Assembly: GCF_024159085.1 (NCBI RefSeq)
Contig: NZ_JAMZDE010000005.1
Span: 1 to 64,000, forward strand
Direction: 5' to 3'
Length of the DNA: 64,000 nucleotides
Origin: Idiomarina rhizosphaerae
GTDB taxonomy: Bacteria; Pseudomonadota; Gammaproteobacteria; Enterobacterales; Alteromonadaceae
The notes below the pieces were generated by a model. The model saw nothing but the letters and a program-made list of their open reading frames with translations. It was not told the DNA's origin and made no database searches. A program made the position numbers and the translations under genes. Within the stretch, counting starts at the first letter, position 1. Each line of letters opens with the position of its first letter. Shown here one piece after another: positions 40,563-53,403 of this stretch.

Positions 40563-41414
40563 TTACTCACCAACTAACCAGCGACTGTGAAAGTTAGCTC
40601 CTTTATCCTGAGCCAGAGTCTTGCACAAGACGGGTAACAGATGCTCGCTGTCCTGCACCACGCCATAAGGCGGATTAACCCAGAGAAAGCCACAGCCGTG
40701 AAGTCCCTTACGCTCATCATTGGTGCGTATATTCAGCTCCATGATCAGAGTCTTAGGCAGACCCGACAAAGCGCCAACATCACGGTGAAAAGCCGCCGTT
40801 TTCAGCTCATCTTTAATAGGATACCAAACCGCAAAACTACCGCTTTGCCAGCGTTTTAAGCCCTGTTCAAGCGCACTGACAACATCGTCAAACTCCGTGG
40901 TGTTCTCAAAAGGCGGATCAATAAGTACCAACCCACGCTTTTCAGCAGGGGGCAATTGCGCACGCACAGCCTGATACCCGTCCATAGGAGCCAGTATTTG
41001 CACTTGTTTGTGTCGACCCAAAGGGGTGTTTTTAAGGGTTTCTGCGTCTTCTTTATGCAGTTCACAAACAACTAACCGGTCATTTTCACGTAAAAATTCG
41101 GAGGTTATGACTGGTGAACCGGGATAATACCTAAGCTTATCTTGCTCTTCGTTTAATTTACGCACGGAGTTTAAGTAAGCGGCGGCTAAAGGTTCTTCAG
41201 CTGAGTACTCAGCAAAACGGACAATGCCCTGTTCAGCTTCGGCGGTTCTTACTGCCTGATCGCCTTGCAAATCGTAGTAACCGATACCACCGTGAGTATC
41301 GAGTACGAAGTAGGGCTTATTTTTTTGCTGAAAATACTCCAACGCCCGTGCCAACAGCAAATGCTTAAAAACATCGGCAAAATTGCCGGCATGAAAAATG
41401 TGTCGATAGTTCAA
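40563..41414 (-). CDS. rlmJ: 23S rRNA (adenine(2030)-N6)-methyltransferase RlmJ
   Basis: Methylates A2030 of 23S rRNA. It is 283 residues, with the N-terminal MNYRHIFHAGNFADVFKHLL signature, SAM segment VLDTHGGIGYYDL and the N6-methyltransferase motif DPPFE. It follows the OsmC-like gene by only 3 bp, so the two are probably co-transcribed. Confidence 0.94.
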   Translation of the reverse strand: MNYRHIFHAGNFADVFKHLLLARALEYFQQKNKPYFVLDTHGGIGYYDLQGDQAVRTAEAEQGIVRFAEYSAEEPLAAAYLNSVRKLNEEQDKLRYYPGSPVITSEFLRENDRLVVCELHKEDAETLKNTPLGRHKQVQILAPMDGYQAVRAQLPPAEKRGLVLIDPPFENTTEFDDVVSALEQGLKRWQSGSFAVWYPIKDELKTAAFHRDVGALSGLPKTLIMELNIRTNDERKGLHGCGFLWVNPPYGVVQDSEHLLPVLCKTLAQDKGANFHSRWLVGE

Positions 41415-41417
41415 AGA

Positions 41418-41849
41418 TCAGTCGTCTTGTTGAGGAGATTCAATACGGTAACTGTGGGTAATATTAACCGAAGCTTCCAGCATTTTAGCTACCGAACAGT
41501 ACTTGTCGGCTGACAGTTTCACCGCACGCTCTACGTGCTTCTCGTTGATATCCGTGCCCACTATCACGAACTCCAGGTGAATGTCGGTAAAAACCTTTGG
41601 TACTGAATCAGCACGTGTTCCTGACAACTCACAATAGCAACGCTGAAGGTTCTGCTTAGCTTTTTGCAATATACTGACCACGTCAACAGAAGCGCAGCTT
41701 CCCGCGGACATGAGTACCATTTCCATAGGACTCGGGGCTTTACCGGGGCTGTCACCATCCATAACCACTTGATGACCACTACCTGAGGTAGCCACAAAAG
41801 TCATGCCCTCTACCCAGGTGATCTTTGCATTCATGCTATTTGCTGACAT
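41418..41849 (-). CDS. OsmC family protein (YhfA-like)
   Basis: A 143-residue OsmC/Ohr-fold protein. Two cysteines in the family positions: SAGSCASVDVV (about Cys53) and ADKYCSVAKML (about Cys117), so thiol peroxidase-type chemistry is possible. The sequence resembles E. coli YhfA, which lies beside prkB and crp. AAGGA lies 8 nt before the ATG. No crp gene follows here. Confidence 0.88.
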   Translation of the reverse strand: MSANSMNAKITWVEGMTFVATSGSGHQVVMDGDSPGKAPSPMEMVLMSAGSCASVDVVSILQKAKQNLQRCYCELSGTRADSVPKVFTDIHLEFVIVGTDINEKHVERAVKLSADKYCSVAKMLEASVNITHSYRIESPQQDD

Positions 41850-41878
41850 TGAAGATCCTTGCTGAAATCAATAAAAGA

Positions 41879-42229
41879 CTACAGTCGGTAACTTTGCAGA
41901 CGCTCATCGAAAAGGTTTTTTACCAGACCGACAAACTCGTTAATGAAGGCTTCCTGCTGCGGAGTCGGGTGTGTATCCAGAACTTTCGATAACACTTCTT
42001 CTAAATCGTAAACGATAGCATCCGTTTCCCGGACAATATCCAGCCGCACAGCCTCATCAAGCTCATTCTGCTCAAACACTGCCATCATGCTCTCTGACAA
42101 GCGTTCTTCCATAAAGTCGCGCAAAGTGTAATCCGCAGTTCTTGCGCTGCTACTTTGTTCAGTGAAGACCGGTAACTGACCTGTCAGGTACTGGATTAAC
42201 TCAATGTATCCGTCTGTTTCAACTATCAT
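41879..42229 (-). CDS. DUF3802-like protein
   Basis: A 116-residue, acidic, soluble helical protein opening MIVETDGYIELIQYLTGQL. From memory this matches DUF3802, found next to astD in Shewanella and relatives. It is 69 bp downstream of astD on the same strand. No catalytic motif is visible and the function is unknown. Confidence 0.7.
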   Translation of the reverse strand: MIVETDGYIELIQYLTGQLPVFTEQSSSARTADYTLRDFMEERLSESMMAVFEQNELDEAVRLDIVRETDAIVYDLEEVLSKVLDTHPTPQQEAFINEFVGLVKNLFDERLQSYRL

Positions 42230-42298
42230 CTGTTTCTCTTTGTCACGCGGCCAGGCAACCCATACGTTGCCCAGCCACTAAACTAGCACAGATTGCGA

Positions 42299-43768
42299 TT
42301 AAAATTTAAGCCCTGGTGCTAAACTCTCAGGTAAGCTCATGCTGTCAGCTTCCACCGAGGCAACCGGATACGCGCAATAATCCGCCGCATAATACGCACT
42401 AGCACGGTGATTACCGCTTGCACCAATACCACCAAAAGGTGCGGCACTGCTGGCACCAGTAATCGGCTTATTCCAATTCACAATACCTGCACGAATGTGT
42501 TTAAAGAAGTAACGATAGGTTTGCTCATCGTCACACAATACACCAGCAGACAAACCATAACGCGTATTGTTCGCTTCTTTGATAGCCGCATCGAGATCTT
42601 TAAAACGATACACTTTCAATAATGGTCCGAAATGCTCTTCGTCCGGTAAATCTTCAACTCCGGTTACATCCACAATACCCGGAGTGACAAACCCTTTCTT
42701 CGAGTCAGCCTGCTTCATACGAACTAATGACTTAGCTCCTTTATGCAACAGCTCATTCTGTGCATCGACCATTTCGCCCGCAGCTTTAGCAGAAATCATA
42801 GCACCCATGAATGGCTGCGGATCAGCTTCGTAGTCGTCGACCAGAATATTCTCGGTTACTTCAATGAGGCGTTCCAGTACAGCACGGCCTTGCTCAGAAT
42901 CTTCGATGAACAAGCGGCGTGCGCAAGTGCAGCGTTGACCAGAAGTAATAAAGGCCGATTGCACAATATTGTGCACCGCTGCATCAATATCAGCCACATT
43001 AGTCACCAACAATGGGTTATTACCGCCCATTTCCAGCGCCAGAATTTTATCCGGACGACCGCCAAATTGTTTGTGCAATAAGTGGCCGGTGTTTGATGAG
43101 CCGGTGAAATACAGACCATCAATTTGTGGATGTGCTGACAATGCTTTACCGGTTTCCACTTCGCCCTGAACAAGGTTGAGAACACCCGCTGGAATACCCG
43201 CTTTTTCCCATAACTTAACAGTTTCCTGAGCCACCATAGGAGTCAATTCGCTTGGCTTAAATACCACGGTATTACCCGCAATAAGCGCCGGTACAATGTG
43301 CCCGTTAGGCAAGTGACCCGGAAAGTTATAAGGACCATAAACGGCGACCACACCGTGAGGCTTGTGGCGGATAAAGGCTTTTGCGCCCGGCATGTCGTTT
43401 TCCACGGTACCAGTGCGTTCATGGTAGGCTCGTTCTGAAATAGCCACTTTACCCATCATAGCGCCAACTTCGGTACGAGTTTCCCAAACGGGCTTGCCGG
43501 TTTCTTTAGCCATGGTACGAGCCAAGTGCTCTTTATTTTCTTCCAGCAATTCAGAGAATTTTTGGCAGACAGCCAAGCGTTCTTCAACACTGCGACCAGA
43601 CCAATCCGGAAATGCCGCTCGCGCTGCCAAAATGGCCTTTTCAACCTGAGTTTCACTGGCAGCTTCGCCACTCCAGATAACTTCGTTTCGTGCTGGATCA
43701 ATCGATTTAAACAGCTGGCCTTCACCAGCTTCCCAACAACCGTCAATAAATTGAATACTGTTCGTCAT
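42299..43768 (-). CDS. astD: N-succinylglutamate 5-semialdehyde dehydrogenase
   Basis: NAD-dependent oxidation of succinylglutamate semialdehyde in the arginine succinyltransferase (AST) pathway. It is 489 residues, in the aldehyde dehydrogenase fold, with the catalytic Cys in [12 protein letters not shown] and Glu in ALEMGGNNP. Third gene of astC-astA-astD, 14 bp behind astA. Confidence 0.95.
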   Translation of the reverse strand: MTNSIQFIDGCWEAGEGQLFKSIDPARNEVIWSGEAASETQVEKAILAARAAFPDWSGRSVEERLAVCQKFSELLEENKEHLARTMAKETGKPVWETRTEVGAMMGKVAISERAYHERTGTVENDMPGAKAFIRHKPHGVVAVYGPYNFPGHLPNGHIVPALIAGNTVVFKPSELTPMVAQETVKLWEKAGIPAGVLNLVQGEVETGKALSAHPQIDGLYFTGSSNTGHLLHKQFGGRPDKILALEMGGNNPLLVTNVADIDAAVHNIVQSAFITSGQRCTCARRLFIEDSEQGRAVLERLIEVTENILVDDYEADPQPFMGAMISAKAAGEMVDAQNELLHKGAKSLVRMKQADSKKGFVTPGIVDVTGVEDLPDEEHFGPLLKVYRFKDLDAAIKEANNTRYGLSAGVLCDDEQTYRYFFKHIRAGIVNWNKPITGASSAAPFGGIGASGNHRASAYYAADYCAYPVASVEADSMSLPESLAPGLKF

Positions 43769-43782
43769 ACAAATACTCCTGC

Positions 43783-44805
43783 TTAGAGTGCAACAATGCG
43801 GGCTTCATCGCCGCTTTCTAAATGCATTGCCTGGGCTTGTTCTGTCGTCAATATGAGTTCGTCTGCACCTGCTGGTAAAGACAGTTTGGTCGCACGGAAG
43901 TTCTTCAGCTGTGTGTTGCAGACAATATGAGGAATACCTTCAGCTTCCGTGGTAGATTCGCTTACAGTTACCGTCACTAAACGGCTGTTACGAACACTGT
44001 TCAGATTACACACTTCGGCTTCAACCGTGGGTCCTGCGTCAAATATATCGACGAAGCCGCGGAAGCGGAAACCTTCCGACTCCAGCAATTTCAGTGCCGG
44101 GCGAGTATTATCGTGAACTTTACCGACAACCGCCTGCGCTTCTTTACTCAACAAGTTAGTATAAATAGGGAAGCGTGGCATTAACTCAGAAATGAAGACT
44201 TTATCTCCTATGCCACTTAAGTAGTCGGCTTTAGGAAAGTCCATTGAGAAAAAGTTCTCTTCCAGCCAGTTCCAGAATGGCGAATCACCATTTTCGTCTG
44301 AAACACCACGCATTTCGGCTATTACCCAGTCGCTGAAACGCTGTTTAAATTGCGCTAAAAACAGCATACGGAAACGAGACAAAGTACGTCCGTTCATATT
44401 GTGCCGGTAGGGTTCGCGCAAAAACAGAGTGCATAGCTCGGAAACACCTGTGTAGTCGTTACACAAGGTTAAGGTTTCCAGTGCATTATAAATATTGAGC
44501 TTTTCTGAATGATGCACAACTTTACCCAAACGGTAATGCCAGAAGGCTTCATTCAAACCCACCGCAGCTTCAATACCACTGACACCTGCAATAGTACCGG
44601 TTTCAGTATCTTCCATAACAAACAGGTAGCTTTCATCACCCGGTGTTTCAACGGTATCTTTAGCGAATGCTTTTTGCGCCGCGTTAATGCGGCGCTCCAG
44701 CAGCGACTGGTCTACCGGTAAGGAAGTAAAACCATGACCGGACTCAATCGCACACTGGTATAACGCTTCGTAATCTGACGGCTTAATGGGTCTGATTAGC
44801 AACAT
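43783..44805 (-). CDS. astA: Arginine N-succinyltransferase
   Basis: First step of the AST pathway: arginine plus succinyl-CoA. It is 340 residues with the family opening [19 protein letters not shown] and the [19 protein letters not shown] segment. It lies 13 bp behind the aminotransferase gene, in one operon. astB and astE are not in this window, so the remaining steps must be encoded elsewhere. Confidence 0.95.
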   Translation of the reverse strand: MLLIRPIKPSDYEALYQCAIESGHGFTSLPVDQSLLERRINAAQKAFAKDTVETPGDESYLFVMEDTETGTIAGVSGIEAAVGLNEAFWHYRLGKVVHHSEKLNIYNALETLTLCNDYTGVSELCTLFLREPYRHNMNGRTLSRFRMLFLAQFKQRFSDWVIAEMRGVSDENGDSPFWNWLEENFFSMDFPKADYLSGIGDKVFISELMPRFPIYTNLLSKEAQAVVGKVHDNTRPALKLLESEGFRFRGFVDIFDAGPTVEAEVCNLNSVRNSRLVTVTVSESTTEAEGIPHIVCNTQLKNFRATKLSLPAGADELILTTEQAQAMHLESGDEARIVAL

Positions 44806-44818
44806 AAAACAGCCTCAG

Positions 44819-46364
<1,546 letters not shown>

Positions 46365-47069
46365 ATGGAAAATCAGACTCCGCCTCTGAACGCCTCATCT
46401 CAACCACACTTAAAGCTTACCTATTTACGTCCGGGCGACGTAATTGATGTTGAGTTTTCTTCGGCAACCAAGGTACGCACCAAGCTTCAGATTGTAGGCT
46501 TTGATACCGGTAACTATTTATTGTTAAAACAGCCGAACCCACGCACTGATGGAAGTTACGCCGATGTGTTATATGAAGGTAACCCGGTTATTGTTCGCTT
46601 GGTTTTAGAGGGGGAAGCGGGTGAATGCCTGGCGTTTAAAACAAAGATCCGGGCCGTCTCGAATATCCCTTTCCGGTTGCTGTATCTGGATTATCCAAAA
46701 CAAATTGAGAATCGCGCATTGCGGGCGCAACGGCGTGTGCGAACTCATATTCCAGTCGATGTTACTGCAGACGGCAGTCAGACCAAAAGCAAGAAAAAGT
46801 TAGCCAGTGGCGTTATTGTCGATATCTCTTCTGCCGGTTGCCGAATTGTGTTTAAGGCGCAGAATCAGACGGGTAATGTCACTCATATGAATATAAAAAT
46901 CAGTATTGGCTCGGGTTCACAGAAAGAGCCTCTGACCCTTTCAGGTCAAATTATGAATCAACGCAAAGAGCACGGAATGATAAGTGTTGGCGTGCGCTTC
47001 ACTGACGAGGAAGCGCATATCGGTAAAGTGTTCGACCATTTATTAATCGACACCGAGTTCGAGTGTTGA
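46365..47069 (+). CDS. YcgR-like PilZ-domain c-di-GMP receptor
   Basis: A 234-residue protein with an N-terminal YcgR-type domain (about 15-105) and a C-terminal PilZ domain with both c-di-GMP motifs: RRVRTH (RxxxR) and DISSAGCRI (DxSxxG). YcgR relatives slow flagellar rotation when c-di-GMP is high. Start at 46365 follows GGAAAAG; an in-frame TTG 30 bp upstream is less likely. It is the natural read-out for the two EAL proteins in this window. Confidence 0.88.
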   Translation: MENQTPPLNASSQPHLKLTYLRPGDVIDVEFSSATKVRTKLQIVGFDTGNYLLLKQPNPRTDGSYADVLYEGNPVIVRLVLEGEAGECLAFKTKIRAVSNIPFRLLYLDYPKQIENRALRAQRRVRTHIPVDVTADGSQTKSKKKLASGVIVDISSAGCRIVFKAQNQTGNVTHMNIKISIGSGSQKEPLTLSGQIMNQRKEHGMISVGVRFTDEEAHIGKVFDHLLIDTEFEC

Positions 47070-47074
47070 AGCTG

Positions 47075-48247
47075 CTATTCCGGCACAACTATTGGCGGGC
47101 GTTTTAAGCTCACATTGTGCAAGCGGGCCACAGTTTCTGAGGTTATCGAATGCTTGTTTAACAGATGCTTTCCCTCTTCCAGACTGGCCAGATCCACTTC
47201 CCGCAGCATTCTGAATTCGCAATAAGCATTAGCCTGAGCTAAGGCTTCGGCGTATTCAGATTCATAACCTTTGTCTTTCGTTTTACTTTGCGTAAAAGCC
47301 AATAAGTGTTTGCTTACCGGAACACGCTTTAACCCCCAGCCTTCAGCGACCAGGTAACTTACGTCTTTATCCTTTTCCAGCATTAAATCGCGCAGAAAAC
47401 GCTCGTCCGGAGTCAAGGTAACAATAGTATTGTGGCGCTCCGGTGACTTATCGTTAACGCTCTGCATAGCGAATTCGCGCTGCACATCATCAAATAAACG
47501 CAAATAAAGCTTGGTTAAGGCAATTTTTCCCAGCTCATGGAACATACCAATGGTATAGGCTAAGACCGGATCTCGCAGGTTACGCTCTACCGCAATATTG
47601 TGAGCAGCAATAGCCGTACCCAACGAATGCTCCCAAATTTTGCGGCGGAATAAGGTGAACGGTTGTGTGGCCGGCGGCAGCCAGTTTTGCATAATGTAAG
47701 CAGGAGCCAGCAGGCGCAGGTTTTCGGTACCCACGAAGCTCATCGCCACCCGAAGGTTATCAATTTTCATCTGCTTATTGCGATCAATAAACGGCGGTTG
47801 ATTGACCGTACGGATTAAGCCCGTATGAAACCAGTCCATACCTTGCACAACAGACTCAATCCGGCGCATAGAAGCGGCCTTCATGCTAAGCGTATCGAGC
47901 AATTCAGGTAATTTTTCGGGTAGTGGAATCAAGCGTTCGCGAATGTAGTCACCATCTTCTATGGTTTTCAAAGCACGATGATAAATCTCTTCATGCAATT
48001 CATCAGAAATACGATCGGCATAACGTTGGCGCGCCTGCGCTTTACGATCTCTCTCCTCGTAATTCAGACGCTCAACTTCTAATAGTTTACGTAGCTGCTC
48101 ATGTTCCTCGTCATCGGTACCATCTTCCTTTGAACGAGTTTTACGCGCAAACGGGAAGCTTATCAGATAGTTGATGAAGCGTTTTTCTAAGCGCAAAGCG
48201 GGGTCGTTACTGCCGCCTTCTGTGGTACCCGCGAAAAAGTGGAACAT
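47075..48247 (-). CDS. HDOD-domain signalling protein
   Basis: A 390-residue soluble protein. The N-terminal 100 residues are charged and helical. An HDOD domain follows (about 120-320), with the HD-like but altered HELGKIALTKLYLRLF. HDOD proteins usually lack hydrolase activity and act in motility and c-di-GMP signalling. It converges with the PilZ gene 5 bp away, which fits a shared motility theme. No partner domain is attached. Confidence 0.85.
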   Translation of the reverse strand: MFHFFAGTTEGGSNDPALRLEKRFINYLISFPFARKTRSKEDGTDDEEHEQLRKLLEVERLNYEERDRKAQARQRYADRISDELHEEIYHRALKTIEDGDYIRERLIPLPEKLPELLDTLSMKAASMRRIESVVQGMDWFHTGLIRTVNQPPFIDRNKQMKIDNLRVAMSFVGTENLRLLAPAYIMQNWLPPATQPFTLFRRKIWEHSLGTAIAAHNIAVERNLRDPVLAYTIGMFHELGKIALTKLYLRLFDDVQREFAMQSVNDKSPERHNTIVTLTPDERFLRDLMLEKDKDVSYLVAEGWGLKRVPVSKHLLAFTQSKTKDKGYESEYAEALAQANAYCEFRMLREVDLASLEEGKHLLNKHSITSETVARLHNVSLKRPPIVVPE

Positions 48248-48315
48248 GTTACCTCGGTATTAGCTGAACTGCGGCAGTATTATGTTGAATAAGCAGAGAA
48301 AATACTACTTACTGA

Positions 48316-48897
48316 TTATCGTATATAACGTAAAAAATTCGCTAACAGATTATGTCCTTGTGCTGTCATCACAGACTCGGGATGAAACTGAACACCAAAC
48401 AGCGGCAAATGCCGGTGTCTTATTGCCATAATCTCGAGCTGACCTTTTTCGGTTTCTGTATCGGCATCAATGACAAAATCTGTTGATAAGCTTTCAGGAG
48501 AAACAACAAGGGAATGGTAACGGGTCACTTCTAATGGGTTATTCAGCTGTCGGAAAAGTCCTTCGCCGGTATGTTTAATCACACTGGTTTTTCCGTGCAT
48601 AACTTTTTCTGCCCGGACAACATCTGCACCAAAAACCTGCGCCAATGCCTGATGACCAAGACACACACCTAATATTGGCAGCTTAGCCTGAAAGTGCTCA
48701 ATAGCAGCCAAAGATATTCCCGACTCGTCGGGGGTACAGGGTCCAGGTGATATAACAAGCGCTTGCGGCGCTAACTGTTCTATGTCGGTAAGAGTTAATT
48801 CATTATTCCTGAAAACACTAACGTCTTCGCCTAGTTCCCGAAAGTAGCGCGCAAGGTTGTGAGTAAATGAATCAAAGTTATCAATTAAAACAATCAT
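48316..48897 (-). CDS. pabA: Glutamine amidotransferase PabA/TrpG
   Basis: Supplies ammonia from glutamine for aminodeoxychorismate (folate) or anthranilate (tryptophan) synthesis. It is 193 residues with the catalytic Cys in GVCLGHQAL and His-Glu in QFHPESV. With no trpE or trpD beside it and neighbours matching the E. coli argD-pabA region, PabA is favoured, though the protein may serve both pathways. It lies 4 bp after the PAS-GGDEF-EAL gene on the same strand. Confidence 0.9.
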   Translation of the reverse strand: MIVLIDNFDSFTHNLARYFRELGEDVSVFRNNELTLTDIEQLAPQALVISPGPCTPDESGISLAAIEHFQAKLPILGVCLGHQALAQVFGADVVRAEKVMHGKTSVIKHTGEGLFRQLNNPLEVTRYHSLVVSPESLSTDFVIDADTETEKGQLEIMAIRHRHLPLFGVQFHPESVMTAQGHNLLANFLRYIR

Positions 48898-48901
48898 ACT
48901 G

Positions 48902-50947
48902 CTAGGCCAGCCGCTCGCTTAGCCAGTCTTTAAAATGGACTGGCCGGGCGAAGTAGAACCCCTGCAATAAATCAGCGCCATTTTCTTTCAGTAATTTAAC
49001 CTGAGTTTCAGTTTCTACGCCTTCTGCTACCGAGGAAACCGATAGAGATTTAGTCATATTCAGCATAGCCAGCAGCAGCCCCATATGTTTGTCATTCACC
49101 TCTGCAAGCTGAACAAACTCCCGGTCTATCTTTAGTTCGCCTATTGGTAGTTGCTGAATGCGCATGAAATTAGAATACCCGGTACCAAAGTCATCAATAG
49201 AAAAAACGACGCCGAGCTCGGCAAGCCGAGACATTGTTTGCTCAACTATTTCAGGGTCCGCTAACAGTAAGTTTTCGGTAATTTCAATGGTCAGTTGATT
49301 CAGCGGCGCATCCTGTTCGGCAAATATTTTCTGTATTGTCTCGACATAGTCGTTTTGTAAAAATTCAATAGGACTGACATTCACCGCTATACGATCATTA
49401 AGCCCTTTATCGCTCAGCTGCCGCACAACAAAAGCAACCTGACTCAGCAATTCTTTAGCCATAGGAATAATCAGCTTAAAACGCTCCGCAATTGGAATAA
49501 ATTGATCTGGAGGAATGATCTCTCCGGCTTCGTTGCGCCAACGCATTAGAGCCTCTGCACCGCGAACAACGCCGTTGGTATCCACCTTAGACTGCAACCA
49601 ACATTCGAACTGACCTTTACCCAAGGCTGCCCGCAAAGCCACTTCTGTTTTAGCATCGGTTACAACCGAATTAGATATTTCTGCTCTGTATACCGCAACT
49701 TTATCCCGGCCGCTATGTCGCGCATTAGACGTTGCCGTATCGGCCTGTGACAGCAGTCCGGAAGCATTTTCATCGCCGCCACTTAAACTGACACCAACAC
49801 TTGCTGTGAGGTAATGCGTCTGGAACGCCGTTTTAAACGGCTCGCGCAGTACGCTATGAAGCTCATCAATAATAGCCAGGCTGGTCTCGGTAGAGTTCTG
49901 CATAACCCCCACCCAGAATCTGTCACCAAGATCTCTCGCTATCCAGCCCGAATCGCCAATAGTTTTTCTCATTCGTTGTGCAATTAACTGAATAACACGG
50001 TCACCTTCCTCGTGTCCGTGAATTGTATTAACGCGGTTAAAGTAGTCAATATTAACGGCTGCGACAGCAATGGGTAAATGGCTTTCAATGCGTTTCTCAA
50101 CCAGGTCAAGAAAACGATGACGGTTTGGTAGCCCCGTTTGTTCGTCAAAATTTGCTAAATACTCAAGCTTACGGGCATTTTCTTTTTGCTCGGTAATATC
50201 CCGTATAACGCCGACATACTGCGTTTCACCAGAATGAGTGACCTCGGTTACCGCCAAATCAATAGGAAACACTTCTCCGGTTTTACGCTTAGCCTGAACT
50301 TCGCGGCCAATACCAATAATGCGGGCGCGGCCTGTTTTTTGATAAGCACTAATATAACGGTCATGTTCACGGGCATAGGGTTCGGGCATTAACACGCTGA
50401 CATTTTTACCTTTCACTTCAGCGGCGCTGTATCCGAACATGCGCTCAGCCGGCGCACTAAAGTTAATAATAATGCCGTTATTGTCGATAGTAATAACCGC
50501 ATCCAGTAAGTTGTCCAGTGTACTGCGTAAGGTGTTAGCTTGCTCTTGTAACTGCTGCAAACGGTACTTTTTAACCGTAATATCCTGAATGGCACCAAAT
50601 AGTGCCATGTCACCATTTTTCAGCGTTCGGGTAATACCCGTAATAGCAACCCAGTGAATTCTTCCACTTCTGTCTTTAAGACAACTTTCAGCTGACCAGC
50701 TATGGTGATTTTGAAAGCTTTGCTCGACCAGGTGTTCAATATTTTCACGGTATTCAGGAAGGTGAAACGCCATTGCCTGTTCATAAGTAATGGGTTCATC
50801 CTCGGCTACACCATGAATTTCTCTTAACTGAGGGCTCCAGTATAAGTCTCCGGACGCGGGTCCATACCAAAAGCTGCCAATGTTTGCCATGGTTTCAACA
50901 CTAGTTAGCAACTCCTTTTCGCGCTGTTCCGAAGATTCATCTGCCAT
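48902..50947 (-). CDS. PAS-PAS-GGDEF-EAL c-di-GMP phosphodiesterase
   Basis: A soluble 681-residue sensor enzyme. Two PAS domains (about 10-130 and 140-260; the second has the [20 protein letters not shown] signature of heme/flavin-type PAS), a GGDEF domain whose active motif has decayed to LGDRF (about 340-344), and an EAL domain with intact residues ([49 protein letters not shown]). I infer a phosphodiesterase with a regulatory, non-cyclase GGDEF. It lies 8 bp after trpS, in an rpe-trpS-pabA run. Confidence 0.92.
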   Translation of the reverse strand: MADESSEQREKELLTSVETMANIGSFWYGPASGDLYWSPQLREIHGVAEDEPITYEQAMAFHLPEYRENIEHLVEQSFQNHHSWSAESCLKDRSGRIHWVAITGITRTLKNGDMALFGAIQDITVKKYRLQQLQEQANTLRSTLDNLLDAVITIDNNGIIINFSAPAERMFGYSAAEVKGKNVSVLMPEPYAREHDRYISAYQKTGRARIIGIGREVQAKRKTGEVFPIDLAVTEVTHSGETQYVGVIRDITEQKENARKLEYLANFDEQTGLPNRHRFLDLVEKRIESHLPIAVAAVNIDYFNRVNTIHGHEEGDRVIQLIAQRMRKTIGDSGWIARDLGDRFWVGVMQNSTETSLAIIDELHSVLREPFKTAFQTHYLTASVGVSLSGGDENASGLLSQADTATSNARHSGRDKVAVYRAEISNSVVTDAKTEVALRAALGKGQFECWLQSKVDTNGVVRGAEALMRWRNEAGEIIPPDQFIPIAERFKLIIPMAKELLSQVAFVVRQLSDKGLNDRIAVNVSPIEFLQNDYVETIQKIFAEQDAPLNQLTIEITENLLLADPEIVEQTMSRLAELGVVFSIDDFGTGYSNFMRIQQLPIGELKIDREFVQLAEVNDKHMGLLLAMLNMTKSLSVSSVAEGVETETQVKLLKENGADLLQGFYFARPVHFKDWLSERLA

Positions 50948-50955
50948 AGTTAAAT

Positions 50956-51963
50956 TTATCCTGGGTAAGGTACAAAACCTACCGCTTTATAAACATCTGA
51001 CAAAGTTTTTGCTGATGCTTCACGGGCCTTATCAGCACCTTGTTTCATAACCTGCTGCAAAAATGCCTGGTCATTACGCATTTCGTGATAACGCTGCTGT
51101 ATAGGTTCCAGCATGGCCACCACAGATTCCGCCACATCCACCTTTAAATGCCCGTACATTTTATCTTCGTACTCAGGTACCAGCTCGTCTATCGACTTAC
51201 CGGTGGCAGCTGACATAATGCTCAGCAAATTCGAGACACCCGGCTTTTCTTCCTGATTAAAGTAAATGCGTGCCTGCTCATCAGAGTCGGTAACGGCTTT
51301 CTTAATTTTCTTCAGAATCTTCTTCGGTTCTTCCAACAAGCCTACAAAGTTATTCGGGTTATCGTCCGACTTTGACATTTTCTTAGTCGGCTCCTGCAGT
51401 GACATCACCCGCGCACCGACTTTCGGAATCATTGGCTCCGGAATCGTAAAAATATCGCCATACAAGTTATTAAAACGCTCAGCAACATTACGGGTCATTT
51501 CCAGGTGCTGCTTCTGGTCATCCCCCACCGGCACTTCATTCGCCTGATACAACAGAATGTCTGCCGCCATTAGCGCTGGGTAGGTAAACAAACCCGCGTT
51601 AATATTACTGGCGTGACGCTGAGACTTATCCTTAAACTGCGTCATACGGTTTAGCTCACCCATTTGCGTGTAGCAGTTAAGCACCCAGGCTAATTGAGAA
51701 TGTTCCGGCACGTGCGACTGAATAAACACCGTACTCTTTGCCGGATCAAGGCCACAAGCCAGATACAAAGCCAGTCCATCCAGAGTTGCTTGCTGCAGTT
51801 TTTCGGCTTCCTGGCGTACAGTAATGGCATGCTGATCAACCAGCATAAACTTACAGTCATGAGTGTCCTGCATCTTAACCCACTGACGTAATGCGCCAAT
51901 ATAATTACCAATAGACAACTGTCCCGACGGCTGACAACCACTTAACACAATTGGTTTCGACAT
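50956..51963 (-). CDS. trpS: Tryptophanyl-tRNA synthetase
   Basis: Charges tRNA-Trp. It is 335 residues, class I, with the HIGH-like motif in [14 protein letters not shown] and KMSKS in [12 protein letters not shown]. It lies 11 bp after rpe; the E. coli order is rpe-gph-trpS, so gph is missing from this spot. Confidence 0.97.
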   Translation of the reverse strand: MSKPIVLSGCQPSGQLSIGNYIGALRQWVKMQDTHDCKFMLVDQHAITVRQEAEKLQQATLDGLALYLACGLDPAKSTVFIQSHVPEHSQLAWVLNCYTQMGELNRMTQFKDKSQRHASNINAGLFTYPALMAADILLYQANEVPVGDDQKQHLEMTRNVAERFNNLYGDIFTIPEPMIPKVGARVMSLQEPTKKMSKSDDNPNNFVGLLEEPKKILKKIKKAVTDSDEQARIYFNQEEKPGVSNLLSIMSAATGKSIDELVPEYEDKMYGHLKVDVAESVVAMLEPIQQRYHEMRNDQAFLQQVMKQGADKAREASAKTLSDVYKAVGFVPYPG

Positions 51964-51974
51964 TCCTGTTTCCT

Positions 51975-52649
51975 CTAAGAACCTGTTACCGCAGCGATTT
52001 CATCGCGCATTGTCTGGATGACACTGGCGTAATCATCCGCATTAAAAATAGCGGAACCGGCCACGAACATGTCCGCACCCGCTTCCGCTATTTCACCAAT
52101 ATTTGAAACCTTAACACCGCCATCCACTTCCAGGCGAATATCTCGCTCACTCTTATCTATCAACTTGCGCACCGCTCTGAGCTTATCAAGCGTTGACGGA
52201 ATAAAAGACTGCCCACCAAAACCCGGGTTAACCGACATCAGTAAAATGACATCCACTTTATCCATAACATGCTCAAGGTAATGCAACGGTGTCGCAGGGT
52301 TTAGCACTAACCCCGCCTGACAGCCGTGCTCATGGATAAGTTGCAACGTCCGGTCAACATGGTCGGATGCTTCCGGGTGGAAAGTAATGATAGAAGCCCC
52401 GGCCTCTGCAAAGTCAGGAATAATACGGTCAACGGGCTTAACCATTAAATGCACGTCAATTGGTGCTTCAATTCCGTAGTCACGTAACGCTTTGCATACC
52501 ATAGGACCTATCGTCAGGTTAGGCACGTAGTGGTTATCCATCACGTCAAAATGCACGACATCGGCGCCGGCGTTCAATACCGCGTCAACTTCTTCCCCTA
52601 AACGCGCAAAGTCCGCAGACAGTATTGACGGTGCAATTAGTGGTTTCAT
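51975..52649 (-). CDS. rpe: Ribulose-phosphate 3-epimerase
   Basis: Interconverts ribulose-5-phosphate and xylulose-5-phosphate in the pentose phosphate pathway. It is 224 residues, a TIM barrel, with [32 protein letters not shown], the metal ligand [13 protein letters not shown] and EVDGGV. First gene of the rpe-trpS-EAL-pabA run. Confidence 0.97.
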   Translation of the reverse strand: MKPLIAPSILSADFARLGEEVDAVLNAGADVVHFDVMDNHYVPNLTIGPMVCKALRDYGIEAPIDVHLMVKPVDRIIPDFAEAGASIITFHPEASDHVDRTLQLIHEHGCQAGLVLNPATPLHYLEHVMDKVDVILLMSVNPGFGGQSFIPSTLDKLRAVRKLIDKSERDIRLEVDGGVKVSNIGEIAEAGADMFVAGSAIFNADDYASVIQTMRDEIAAVTGS

Positions 52650-52784
52650 TGTTCGTTTTCCTGACCTATTTCAAAATGATGCTTATTGTAGCAGTTAACC
52701 CATGACAAAAAAATTCGCAATGATGACTAGAATTTTTACAAAATCGCTGATAAATTAGTCAATCAAGACTTGAGAGGGACTTTC

Positions 52785-53087
52785 ATGCGATTACTCACAA
52801 TAATAACGTCACTGGCATTAGCTGCGTTTACTGCGCTTGCTATTGTGAGTCCTTCCTCGCTCGTTGCTGAGCAAAACGCCACCCAGCGCTGTCAGCAGCT
52901 TGTCACTGAAATGGAACCCAGTAACACCTCTGTTGAGTGTCAGTTAGCTGCAGAGCAAGTGACATGGTTTAGCTGGTTAAAAGGCGACAGCCGTTCCGTA
53001 CAATTTCACTTCTTCGACTTGATTGAGTTAATCTCAAGTTCAAGCGACAGCAACAAAAAACATTATCAAAACGAATACACTGATTAA
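52785..53087 (+). CDS. Small exported protein of unknown function
   Basis: A 100-residue protein with a clear signal peptide (MRLLTIITSLALAAFTALAI, likely cut near residue 28). The mature part has two cysteines (QRCQQL and VECQLA) about 16 residues apart, which could form a disulfide. The start at 52785 follows AGAGGGAC. Its stop TAA shares its last base with the next ATG (TAATG), so translation is coupled to the DUF2970 membrane protein. Confidence 0.75.
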   Translation: MRLLTIITSLALAAFTALAIVSPSSLVAEQNATQRCQQLVTEMEPSNTSVECQLAAEQVTWFSWLKGDSRSVQFHFFDLIELISSSSDSNKKHYQNEYTD

Positions 53088-53308
53088 TGTCTGAATCTAC
53101 CGAAAACAAAACCTCTAAACCAGGTGTCTTTAGTATGGTTATGAGTGTGTTGGCGGCATTTTTAGGTGTACAAACAGAAAAAAACCGCCAACGAGACTTC
53201 CAGCATGGTAGCCCGAAAGCCTACATCATCATTGGCGTTATTCTTACTATCCTATTCGTCTTTGGTTTAGTCGGCCTCGTCAACCTGGTCATGGCTATCG
53301 CAGCCTGA
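53087..53308 (+). CDS. DUF2970 membrane protein
   Basis: A 73-residue protein with the DUF2970 pattern: MVMSVLAAFLGVQTEKNRQRDF followed by one transmembrane helix (AYIIIGVILTILFVFGLVGL). Unknown function. Coupled to the upstream exported protein; the two may work together in the envelope. Confidence 0.85.
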   Translation: MSESTENKTSKPGVFSMVMSVLAAFLGVQTEKNRQRDFQHGSPKAYIIIGVILTILFVFGLVGLVNLVMAIAA

Positions 53309-53383
53309 TGCCCCACCGTACCCTGACATTCATCTCAGGTGCAATGTCGAAATAGCACACACAATTGTGAATTCAATATCGCA

Positions 53384-53403
53384 CCTGATGCAATAGCATC
53401 AGG
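53384..53403. terminator. Hairpin overlapping the prlC stop codon
   Basis: CCTGATGC (53384-53391), loop AATA, GCATCAGG (53396-53403). A second arm TCAGGTGC (53335-53342) can pair with GCACCTGA (53381-53388), so two folds compete. There is no T-run. It may act as a factor-aided terminator for prlC or a 3'-end stabiliser. Confidence 0.4.
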
